DNA from: Acidaminococcaceae bacterium UBA2453
Lineage (GTDB): Bacteria; Bacillota; Negativicutes; Acidaminococcales; Acidaminococcaceae
Direction: 5' to 3'
Assembly: GCA_002342505.1 (NCBI GenBank)
Contig: DDQB01000096.1
Location: 1 to 14,635, forward strand
DNA: 14,635 nt
Notes under the pieces: model-generated
What the model saw: the letters and a program-made list of their open reading frames with translations, nothing else
What the model was told of the DNA's origin: nothing
Database searches by the model: none
Part shown: positions 6,634-12,729 of the stretch, one piece after another
Position numbering within the stretch: position 1 is the first letter of the stretch
Layout: each line of letters starts with the position of its first letter
Position numbers and translations under genes: made by a program

Positions 6634-7632
6634 TCAGGAATACCGTTTTCCTTTTGCGGAAGCAGGCCGTATAGAAACGTCTCCCGCAATTACTTTTTCC
6701 AGTGTTCCGTCTTCCTTTTTTACAATCAGCAGACCGTCTTCATCAATATCCACTGCCGTACCAAAATAAGTTTTATCCGGTGCAATGACTTTGACCGCCT
6801 GTCCTATCGTATCGGAATATTTACGCCATTCATCCAGGACGGGCCCAAAGCCTTCTTTCAGCACCGTTTCATATAAATCTTCAATATTTTTCAGATAGTC
6901 TGCCAGAATCTGTACCCTCTTTATGGGTTCCTCCGCCACATCCGCCACCGAAATGGCAAGATCCTTCAGTTCATCAGGAATAATGGATCTCGGGACATTA
7001 GTATTGATACCCGTTCCGATCACGATATAGTTGATCTTTCCGAACTCAGCGCTCATCTCGGTCAGGATTCCTACCATCTTTTTCCCTTCCAGCAGCACAT
7101 CGTTAGGCCATTTAATCTTTGCGTTCACGCCTTTGTATTTGTTAATTGCCTTTATAACAGCTACGGCAGCCAGCAATGTGCATTTGGATGCTTCCCAAGG
7201 CATAAATGGAGGGCGTAAGATTACGCTGCACCAAACGCCGCAGCCCATGGGCGAGAACCATCCCCGTGCCAGTCTTCCTTTTCCCCGGGTCTGCTCTTCC
7301 GCTACTACCACCATGCCATCTGCACAGCCCTGATCCGCCAGACTTTTTCCTACTTCATTGCTGGAATTAGCTGCCTTTAAGTAATGGATGTGATGTCCCA
7401 CCCATTTTGTCTGCAGATGTGCGACAATCTCTTCCGGACGCAATAAATCCGGCGCTTTATGCAGAATATATCCCTTCTTCGGAACAGACTCAATATCGTA
7501 TCCTGCATTTTTTAAAGACTGGATGTGCTTCCACACAGCAGTCCGGGACACTCCAAGCTTTACAGAAATTTCTTCTCCGGATACCGGTTCCGGCATATGT
7601 TCACGTAATAATCCCAAAATTTTAGCGCGCAT
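6634..7632 (-). CDS. birA: Biotin-protein ligase with N-terminal HTH (bifunctional BirA)
   Basis: This enzyme makes biotinyl-AMP and transfers biotin to a lysine of acyl-carboxylases. In the HTH-bearing group it can also repress biotin genes. The 332-residue product has an N-terminal winged helix (about 1-60, GEEISVKLGVSRTAVWKHIQSLKNAGY), the adenylate-binding loop TRGKGRLARGW (115-125), KWPNDVLLEGKKMVGILTE (174-192) and IGTGINTNV (205-213). A C-terminal SH3-like domain follows (about 280-325). The ATG at 7632 follows GGAGG at good spacing. No biotin synthesis or transport genes and no convincing BirA operator are in the window, so the regulatory role is inferred from domain content only. Confidence 0.96.
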   Translation of the reverse strand: MRAKILGLLREHMPEPVSGEEISVKLGVSRTAVWKHIQSLKNAGYDIESVPKKGYILHKAPDLLRPEEIVAHLQTKWVGHHIHYLKAANSSNEVGKSLADQGCADGMVVVAEEQTRGKGRLARGWFSPMGCGVWCSVILRPPFMPWEASKCTLLAAVAVIKAINKYKGVNAKIKWPNDVLLEGKKMVGILTEMSAEFGKINYIVIGTGINTNVPRSIIPDELKDLAISVADVAEEPIKRVQILADYLKNIEDLYETVLKEGFGPVLDEWRKYSDTIGQAVKVIAPDKTYFGTAVDIDEDGLLIVKKEDGTLEKVIAGDVSIRPASAKGKRYS

Positions 7633-7705
7633 GCTGACGCCTCCGCATTATGTGATTTAACCTAACTCGTATACGTTTTTTTCTCTTCCCTGCATAATTC
7701 TACAC

Positions 7706-7738
7706 AAAAAATCCAAATGGTAAGGAAGCGCTTCCTTA
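7706..7738 (-). terminator. Palindrome at the ftsH 3' end, possible terminator
   Basis: A perfect 18-bp palindrome (half-site TAAGGAAGC, 7721-7738) includes the ftsH stop codon and would fold into a seven-pair stem with a GCGC loop. On the minus strand it is followed by the small palindrome CCATTTGG (7713-7720) and then six T residues (7706-7711). The nine-base gap between stem and T tract is longer than in a standard terminator. Termination is therefore likely only if the second element extends the structure. A protein-binding operator is the alternative. Confidence 0.5.
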
Positions 7739-9586
7739 AACAATATCCGCAGACTCTGCTACAGGCTGGTCGGCCGACTGCAGCGCAGGTCCGTCTTCCG
7801 TCAGGTAGCCCTGCTGCATCAGTTCCAGGAGTTGTTTTCCGTCCAGCGTTTCTCTCTGCAGTAAGGTTTCGGCAATCAGCACCAGCTTGTCCATATTTTC
7901 CCGCAACAGTTTTTCCGCGCCTTTATACGCTTCATCCATAAGGCGATGAACTTCTTCGTCAATAACAGCCGCCACTTCGTTGCTGTATTTTTCTCTGGCA
8001 ATATCCCGTCCGAGAAATACTTCTTCTTCCGGATGACCAAAGGTCATGGAACCCAAGCGGTCGCTCATTCCATACTGGCAGACCATCTTCCGAGCCAGCT
8101 GCGTTGCCCGTTGCAAGTCGCTGCTGGCCCCGCTGGAAATATCTTTCAGCACAATAGCTTCCGCTACACGGCCGCCAAGCAGCATCTGCAATTCATCCAG
8201 CATTTCCGATTTTGTCTGGTAATTCCGGTCATCCTTGGGAAGGCTCATCGTATACCCGCCAGCCCGTCCCCGGGGAATGATCGTAACTTTATGTACTACA
8301 TTAACGTCATTATGAAGCAGGCCTACCAGTGTATGTCCGGTCTCATGATAAGCAGTCAGTTTCTTTTCCGCGTCGCTGACAAGATGACTCCGGCGTTCCG
8401 GTCCCATTACGACGCGTTCCGCTGCTTCATTCATTGCTTTCATGTCGATCATGGGGACATTGCGACGGGCCGTCAGCAATGCGGCCTCATTTACCAGATT
8501 AGCCAGGTCCGCCCCGGTAAAACCTGTGGTCTGCTTGGCAATGGTCGTCATATCCACATCCGGAGACATGGGTTTGCCCTTGGCATGCACATGCAGAATC
8601 GCCTCACGTCCGCGCATATCCGGACGATCGACCACGATCTGCCGGTCAAACCGCCCCGGACGTAACAGCGCATGGTCCAGAATATCCGGACGGTTAGTAG
8701 CGGCAATCATGATGATCCCTTCGTTGATGCCAAACCCGTCCATCTCTACCAGCAGCTGATTCAACGTCTGCTCCCGTTCGTCATGGCCGCCGCCCAAACC
8801 AGCGCCGCGCTGACGGCCGACAGCATCAATTTCATCAATGAACACGATGCAGGGCGCATTCTTTTTTGCCTGGTCAAACAAATCCCGGACACGGGACGCG
8901 CCGACACCGACAAACATTTCCACAAAATCCGAACCGGAAATGGAAAAGAAGGGCACGCCGGCTTCCCCTGCCACTGCGCGGGCCAGAAGCGTCTTACCGG
9001 TACCGGGAGGCCCATACAGCAGCACGCCTTTGGGAATCTTTGCCCCCAATGCATTATAGCGCTGCGGATGTTTCAGGAATTCCACGACCTCCTGCAGTTC
9101 CTGCTTGGCTTCATCTGCACCGGCCACATCTTTAAAAGTAATTTTATTTTTGCTTTCATCGTAACGCCGTGCGTTGCTTTTACCGAAATTCATCATCCGG
9201 CTCCCGCCGCTGCTCTGGTTCATCAGCATAAACCAGAGTCCGACGATCAGCACCATCGGCAGCAATGTGCTCAACAGCGTCGCCCACCATGGCGTCTGCG
9301 GTGGCAGCTCCGCCCTGATCTCCACATCCCGGGAACGCAGCGTCGGGATCAGCGTAGAGTCATTCGGCGCTACCGTGGTAAATGTCTTCCCGTCTTTCAG
9401 CCGGCCGGTAATTCCATTTTCACTGATAGTGACAGACTTCACTTCATCCTGCTGCACATGTTTGATGAACGCAGTGTACGAAATATCTGTTTTACTTACG
9501 TTTCCCGCAGAATAATGATCCATGGCCCAGATAGCAGCCACAACAATTAATAAATAAAAGGCTACGTTTTTAAAAAACTTAAACAA
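7736..9586 (-). CDS. ftsH: ATP-dependent zinc metalloprotease FtsH
   Basis: FtsH is a membrane-anchored hexameric AAA+ protease that extracts and degrades membrane and regulatory proteins. The 616-residue product has a membrane segment at about 8-22, an extracytoplasmic domain, and a second segment at about 101-122. The AAA+ module has Walker A GPPGTGKT (192-199), Walker B VFIDE (248-252) and the second region of homology ending RPGRFDR (309-315). The M41 protease has zinc motif HETGH (414-418) and a third ligand Asp490 in SSGASSDLQRAT. The start is the TTG at 9586, because AAGGAGG (9595-9601) lies eight bases upstream and MFKFFKNVAFYLLIV is the family N-terminus. An upstream in-frame TTG at 9607 would place the Shine-Dalgarno inside the gene. 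The last 20 residues are an acidic, low-complexity tail. Confidence 0.98.
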   Translation of the reverse strand: MFKFFKNVAFYLLIVVAAIWAMDHYSAGNVSKTDISYTAFIKHVQQDEVKSVTISENGITGRLKDGKTFTTVAPNDSTLIPTLRSRDVEIRAELPPQTPWWATLLSTLLPMVLIVGLWFMLMNQSSGGSRMMNFGKSNARRYDESKNKITFKDVAGADEAKQELQEVVEFLKHPQRYNALGAKIPKGVLLYGPPGTGKTLLARAVAGEAGVPFFSISGSDFVEMFVGVGASRVRDLFDQAKKNAPCIVFIDEIDAVGRQRGAGLGGGHDEREQTLNQLLVEMDGFGINEGIIMIAATNRPDILDHALLRPGRFDRQIVVDRPDMRGREAILHVHAKGKPMSPDVDMTTIAKQTTGFTGADLANLVNEAALLTARRNVPMIDMKAMNEAAERVVMGPERRSHLVSDAEKKLTAYHETGHTLVGLLHNDVNVVHKVTIIPRGRAGGYTMSLPKDDRNYQTKSEMLDELQMLLGGRVAEAIVLKDISSGASSDLQRATQLARKMVCQYGMSDRLGSMTFGHPEEEVFLGRDIAREKYSNEVAAVIDEEVHRLMDEAYKGAEKLLRENMDKLVLIAETLLQRETLDGKQLLELMQQGYLTEDGPALQSADQPVAESADIV

Positions 9587-9594
9587 AAACGCTT

Positions 9595-9601
9595 CCTCCT
9601 T
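9595..9601 (-). promoter_or_regulatory. Ribosome binding site deciding the ftsH TTG start
   Basis: AAGGAGG on the minus strand lies eight bases before the TTG at 9586. No ATG or GTG in frame competes, so this site fixes a rare TTG start for ftsH. Confidence 0.85.
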
Positions 9602-9638
9602 CCCCAATTAGTCAAATGCAAAAATCTCTCATTTTTTC

Positions 9639-9662
9639 CTCGCGCAAAAACTCCTGCGCAAG
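9639..9662 (-). other. Hairpin in the hpt-ftsH spacer
   Basis: On the minus strand CTTGCGCA pairs with TGCGCGAG over an eight-base loop, in the 92-base gap between hpt and ftsH. No T tract follows, so it is not a typical terminator. It may be an mRNA processing or stability element, or chance. Confidence 0.4.
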
Positions 9663-9678
9663 ACACTGGTCAAATATA

Positions 9679-10221
9679 TTACGTACGGGCATAGACATTC
9701 GGTTTCAGAACCCCGATATACGGAAGGTTCCGGTAATCACCGGCGTAATCAAGACCATAGCCCACAACAAACTCATCCGGAATGGTGAAGCCTACATAAT
9801 CCGCATCCAACCCATTCTGACGGCGATCCTTTTTATCGCACATGGCAACCGTTTTGATGGAAGCCGGTTTTTTCGTTTCCAGCAAGGTTTTCACCCGTTC
9901 AAAGGTCAGCCCGGTATCAATGATATCGTCAACCAGCAGCACATGCATCCCGGCAATATCATCATGAACATCCAGGCGTACTGCCACGCTGCCGGAAGTC
10001 GTGGTGCCGTCACCATAAGAAGATGCTACCATAAACTCCATACGGACAGGAATCGACATAGCACGGCTCAGATCGCAGGCAAAATACACTGCGCCTTTCA
10101 GCAGGCAGACGATGATAACCCGTTTGCCGGCATATTCCTCTGACAGCTGCTTGCCCAGTTCCTTAACCCGTTTTTGGATCTGCTCTTCCTCGATTAGAAT
10201 ATCCCTTATATCTTCATTCAC
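9679..10221 (-). CDS. hpt: Hypoxanthine-guanine phosphoribosyltransferase
   Basis: This enzyme salvages hypoxanthine and guanine to IMP and GMP using PRPP. The 180-residue product equals the usual bacterial length. It carries the PRPP-binding loop VLLVDDIIDTGLT (94-106), the N-terminal EEEQIQKRVKELGKQL helix, LLKGAVYFACDL (40-51), the flexible loop SSYGDGTTTSG (67-77) and the C-terminal DEFVVGYGLDYAGDYRNLPYIG (149-170). The GTG at 10221 is chosen over the GTG at 10230: the AAGGAAGG Shine-Dalgarno is about nine bases upstream of the former and abuts the latter, and MNEDIRDILIEEEQI matches relatives. It starts 14 bases after the tilS stop, so tilS and hpt form one transcript, as in most Bacillota. 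Confidence 0.97.
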   Translation of the reverse strand: MNEDIRDILIEEEQIQKRVKELGKQLSEEYAGKRVIIVCLLKGAVYFACDLSRAMSIPVRMEFMVASSYGDGTTTSGSVAVRLDVHDDIAGMHVLLVDDIIDTGLTFERVKTLLETKKPASIKTVAMCDKKDRRQNGLDADYVGFTIPDEFVVGYGLDYAGDYRNLPYIGVLKPNVYART

Positions 10222-10235
10222 AAAAAACACCTTCC

Positions 10236-11669
10236 TTATCCCAAAAGATTTATAAACAGCCAGTCCTGCGACTGGTAATTCACATCCTGATCCATGCTCC
10301 AGCGTGCATTGGAAACCCCGGGGATCCAGACAATTTCCCCTTCCACAGCTGCAAGCACAAGATGATCCCGTTTTTCAACCGGTATCCTGCATTCGACCAA
10401 ATATTTTTTCAGGGTTTTGTGCCCGGTTCCTTTCAACGGAAAGATCCTGTCTCCCGGTTGCCGGAAACGGAACTCAAGGCTGCTTCCCAGCTGTCGCAGC
10501 TGCGACAGCGGATAGATCATCTGCCTTCGATGCACATACGACGGCATACCCCGTCGGATGCTGATACAGACGCTTCGCCCATCGGGGAAAAGAATTTTCC
10601 TCCCTTTATCCCCTTCCCCGGCGCCGGCAAACGGAATCTGTTCCCATCCAATTTCATACCGCCACCATTCTTCGTCCGGGTCCGCCTTTAAATTTTCAGA
10701 AGAGAATAATATTAGTTTATCATAAGAACGCAATACTTGCCAACTGCCAGGCAATAAAATTTTTTTGCCGCTGCTTTTTTTTTCTATCAGCTGCGCCAAA
10801 TCACGCAGATTTACACCGGTCAATTCCTGCGGCCCGCCAGCATGGCGCCAAAACTGCCGCAAGATCCTGAACCGTAATACGTCCGGCACGTTCTCCCATT
10901 CAGACACATCCAGTACGCCCTGACCGCCCAATGCCGACGGATTCCATCTGTGGCGCAGTTCCTGATCCGCCATCTCTTCCAGAAAATCAGAATCTGCCTG
11001 CAAATGTTCTGCCGTCCTGCACAAAATATCCGTCGCTGCAGGAGAAAACTGTTCTTCGATCAGAGGGATCAAAAGTTTCCGGACCCGGTTACGGGCATAT
11101 TGAAGATCCTGATTTGTTTTATCTTCCCGCCATACAATCCCCATCTCCGTACAAAAGTCCCGTAACTCTCTCCCGGAAAGGGTAAGCAGCGGGCGCAGGA
11201 TCCTTTCCCTCTGAAAGCGCATCGCGCCAAGCCCCCGTGTTCCGGACCCACGCAACAGGCGCAGGATAAAAGTTTCCGCCTGATCGTCCTTCTGATGCGC
11301 CGTCAGGATATAATCCGCCTTTACTTCTTCCGCACACGACAGCAACGCTTCATATCGAAGCCTGCGGGCCGCGTCTTCCATTGACAGCTTTTCCTGTTGG
11401 CGGAATTCCGGTGCACGGACGGTTCTGCAATCAAAGGGAATCCCCCTCTGTCTGCAAAATTCCTTTACAAAGCGGGCGTCATCCAGGCTCTCCGCACCGC
11501 GGATCCCATGCTCCACATGACAGACAAGAAAATCAAAACCTGCTTGCCGCAGTCCTTCAGCCAGCGCCATCGAATCGGCGCCGCCGCTTACAGCCGCCAC
11601 ATATTTTTTTGTAATGTCCAGTTTTGTCCTTAACACCCGCAGGACTTTTTCTTTTACTGTCTGTTTCAT
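10236..11669 (-). CDS. tilS: tRNA(Ile)-lysidine synthase
   Basis: TilS attaches lysine to C34 of the CAU-anticodon tRNA-Ile using ATP, switching it from Met to Ile decoding. It is essential in most bacteria. The 477-residue product has the N-type ATP-pyrophosphatase PP-loop SGGADS (28-33). HVEHGIRG follows (the family's HxxHGLRG-like motif), then the conserved ARRLRYEAL, ILTAHQKDDQAETFILRLLRGSGTRGLGAM, the middle helical domain and the C-terminal domain with FRFRQPGDRI and GHKTLKKYLVECRIP. This is the long, Bacillus-like TilS form. The ATG at 11669 has GGGG upstream. It starts 32 bases after the terminator of the S1 gene. I could not identify a strong own promoter there, so expression of tilS-hpt-ftsH may rely on readthrough or a weak promoter. 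Confidence 0.97.
   Translation of the reverse strand: MKQTVKEKVLRVLRTKLDITKKYVAAVSGGADSMALAEGLRQAGFDFLVCHVEHGIRGAESLDDARFVKEFCRQRGIPFDCRTVRAPEFRQQEKLSMEDAARRLRYEALLSCAEEVKADYILTAHQKDDQAETFILRLLRGSGTRGLGAMRFQRERILRPLLTLSGRELRDFCTEMGIVWREDKTNQDLQYARNRVRKLLIPLIEEQFSPAATDILCRTAEHLQADSDFLEEMADQELRHRWNPSALGGQGVLDVSEWENVPDVLRFRILRQFWRHAGGPQELTGVNLRDLAQLIEKKSSGKKILLPGSWQVLRSYDKLILFSSENLKADPDEEWWRYEIGWEQIPFAGAGEGDKGRKILFPDGRSVCISIRRGMPSYVHRRQMIYPLSQLRQLGSSLEFRFRQPGDRIFPLKGTGHKTLKKYLVECRIPVEKRDHLVLAAVEGEIVWIPGVSNARWSMDQDVNYQSQDWLFINLLG
10490..10509. repeat. 20-bp perfect palindrome inside tilS
   Basis: The half-site gctgtcgcag is followed by its exact reverse complement with no spacer. It lies in the region coding for PLSQLRQLG near the start of the TilS C-terminal domain and is the longest perfect palindrome I noticed in the window. 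Chance origin through the codons for Leu-Ser-Gln-Leu-Arg-Gln-Leu is possible. Confidence 0.8.
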
Positions 11670-11700
11670 GTGTTACCCCAAAAAGTCACAACATAATAAC

Positions 11701-11726
11701 AAAAAAGGCACCCCCAGGGAGTGCCT
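11701..11726 (-). terminator. Rho-independent terminator after the S1-domain gene
   Basis: On the minus strand AGGCACTC pairs with GGGTGCCT around a short loop (11706-11726), and six T residues follow immediately. It starts four bases after the S1 gene stop codon and separates that gene from tilS. Confidence 0.92.
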
Positions 11727-11730
11727 GTAT

Positions 11731-12162
11731 TTACCGTGCGCGGCTCGCTCCACGTCCTCCGCGCTTTGATTCCGTATTCCTGCGCAGATCCAGCAGTCGG
11801 TCATCGCTGTCTTTCATAAATTTTGACAATTTATCTTCGAATGAAAGAGGTCCTGCAGGATGCGCCGCTTTTTTATCTGCAACGGGAACCGCTTTGGGCC
11901 GGACAGGTTTGGCAGGAGTTTCCGGCTTTTCCTCAATTTGTTTCAGGGAAAGACCAATTTTGCCACGCGCATCAACGGACAACACTTTCGCCCTGACCTT
12001 CTGATGTTCTTGCAGAAAATCATGCACGTCCTTCACATACACATTGGATACCTCGGAAATATGAATCAGTCCTGTTTTTCCTTCGGGAAGCTGAAGAAAC
12101 GCACCAAAATTCGTTATCCCGGTTACTTCACCTTCGACGATAGATCCAACTTCAATTGCCAT
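11731..12162 (-). CDS. yabR: S1-domain RNA-binding protein (YabR/CvfD type)
   Basis: This small protein of 143 residues has one S1 RNA-binding domain (about 4-72: VGSIVEGEVTGITNFGAFLQLPEGKTGLIHISEVSN through KVRAKVLSVDARGKIGLSLKQIEE). A Pro/Lys/Ala-rich linker and a basic C-terminal tail rich in Arg and Gly follow. It matches the S1 protein that follows divIC in Bacillota (general stress protein 13/YabR, CvfD in streptococci), thought to bind RNA or ribosomes and act post-transcriptionally. The start is the ATG at 12162. AGGAGG is 12 bases upstream, a rather long spacing, but no nearer in-frame start exists and MAIEVGSIVEG is the expected N-terminus. The gene has its own strong promoter and an immediate terminator, so it is probably monocistronic. 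Confidence 0.9.
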   Translation of the reverse strand: MAIEVGSIVEGEVTGITNFGAFLQLPEGKTGLIHISEVSNVYVKDVHDFLQEHQKVRAKVLSVDARGKIGLSLKQIEEKPETPAKPVRPKAVPVADKKAAHPAGPLSFEDKLSKFMKDSDDRLLDLRRNTESKRGGRGASRAR

Positions 12163-12201
12163 AAAAACAAAAATCCTCCTGCGCAAAAATAGATTAGAAT
12201 A

Positions 12202-12231
12202 ATTTTATCATTTCAAAATAACCAGTGTCAA
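12202..12231 (-). promoter_or_regulatory. Strong promoter for the S1-domain gene
   Basis: On the minus strand a perfect TTGACA (12226-12231), an 18-base spacer and TAAAAT (12202-12207) preceded by TGA lie in the 74-base gap after divIC. The -35 box begins only five bases past the divIC stop codon. I see no terminator for divIC itself. Confidence 0.82.
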
Positions 12232-12236
12232 CTGCA

Positions 12237-12632
12237 TTACTGCTTATCTTTCTTTTTTTCGGTTTCTTTTGCTGTATCCTGCTTGTTTTTTTCAGCTTTT
12301 GCCTCAGTTTTTTCAACATCCGCATTTTGCTTTTCTTTATCTTTTACAATAAAGATAGGGATTTCATCCTTTTTCACGTAATTATGATCTTCCCTTGCCA
12401 GCTTTTCAATATATTTCGGATCGTATAAGCGCTTTCGTTCCGCTTCCAGATCCGCCTGCACTTTCTGCAGTTCGTCAACGCGCTTCTGCGTTGCTTCCGC
12501 TTCCTTCTGTATCTGATAAATTTTATATTCCTGCCGTCCCAAAATGCCTAAAAAAATCACGACCAGAATGGTCAGGACGATCCGAAAATCTTTCGATACA
12601 CGGCTTTTCTTTTCATTATCACGAGTCGTCAT
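12237..12632 (-). CDS. divIC: Septum formation initiator family protein (DivIC/FtsL-like)
   Basis: DivIC is a bitopic membrane protein of the divisome that forms a complex with FtsL and DivIB/FtsQ at the septum. The 131-residue product shows a basic cytoplasmic N-terminus, one membrane span (about 17-33, RIVLTILVVIFLGILG) and an extracytoplasmic leucine-zipper-like coiled coil (about 36-70). The family's DPKYIEKLAREDHNYVKKDE motif follows (about 72-91). From about 97 on, an unusually long Lys/Glu-rich tail has no predicted fold. The ATG at 12632 has GGGGGGAG seven bases upstream. The longer open frame to 12698 runs back through the promoter and terminator. Position before the S1 gene supports DivIC over FtsL. 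Confidence 0.9.
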   Translation of the reverse strand: MTTRDNEKKSRVSKDFRIVLTILVVIFLGILGRQEYKIYQIQKEAEATQKRVDELQKVQADLEAERKRLYDPKYIEKLAREDHNYVKKDEIPIFIVKDKEKQNADVEKTEAKAEKNKQDTAKETEKKKDKQ

Positions 12633-12669
12633 ACTCTCACTCCCCCCAGAAAGAAACCCGCTGTATATC

Positions 12670-12698
12670 AGTATAACAGAAAAAATAAAGACAGGCAA
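12670..12698 (-). promoter_or_regulatory. Promoter for divIC nested in the mazG terminator
   Basis: On the minus strand TTGCCT (12693-12698), a 17-base spacer and TATACT (12670-12675) form a plausible sigma-A promoter. Its -35 box lies in the loop and descending arm of the terminator hairpin and its spacer contains the terminator's T tract. The predicted start is near 12663. Confidence 0.6.
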
Positions 12699-12712
12699 TG
12701 CCTGTCTTTATT
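12680..12712 (-). terminator. Rho-independent terminator after mazG
   Basis: A perfect 13-bp stem (12684-12696 with 12700-12712, three-base loop) is followed on the minus strand by a run of T residues (12680-12685). It starts 17 bases past the mazG stop codon. The opposite side lacks a T run, so it works for the minus strand only. Confidence 0.93.
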
Positions 12713-12729
12713 CAATACAGCATAAAATA

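Noticed and set aside
7640..7670. GGTTAA-containing stretch upstream of birA as a BirA operator
   Set aside because: Only one imperfect half-site is present and no partner half-site lies at the expected spacing.
7721..7738. Palindrome interpreted as a CcpA cre site
   Set aside because: The centre resembles a LacI-family operator, but the flanking TG and CA of the cre consensus are absent and no carbon-catabolite gene is nearby, so I only list it as a palindrome.
8672..9550. A 292-codon plus-strand open frame
   Set aside because: It is antisense to ftsH, with no family motifs. The minus-strand protein is a full-length, motif-complete FtsH.
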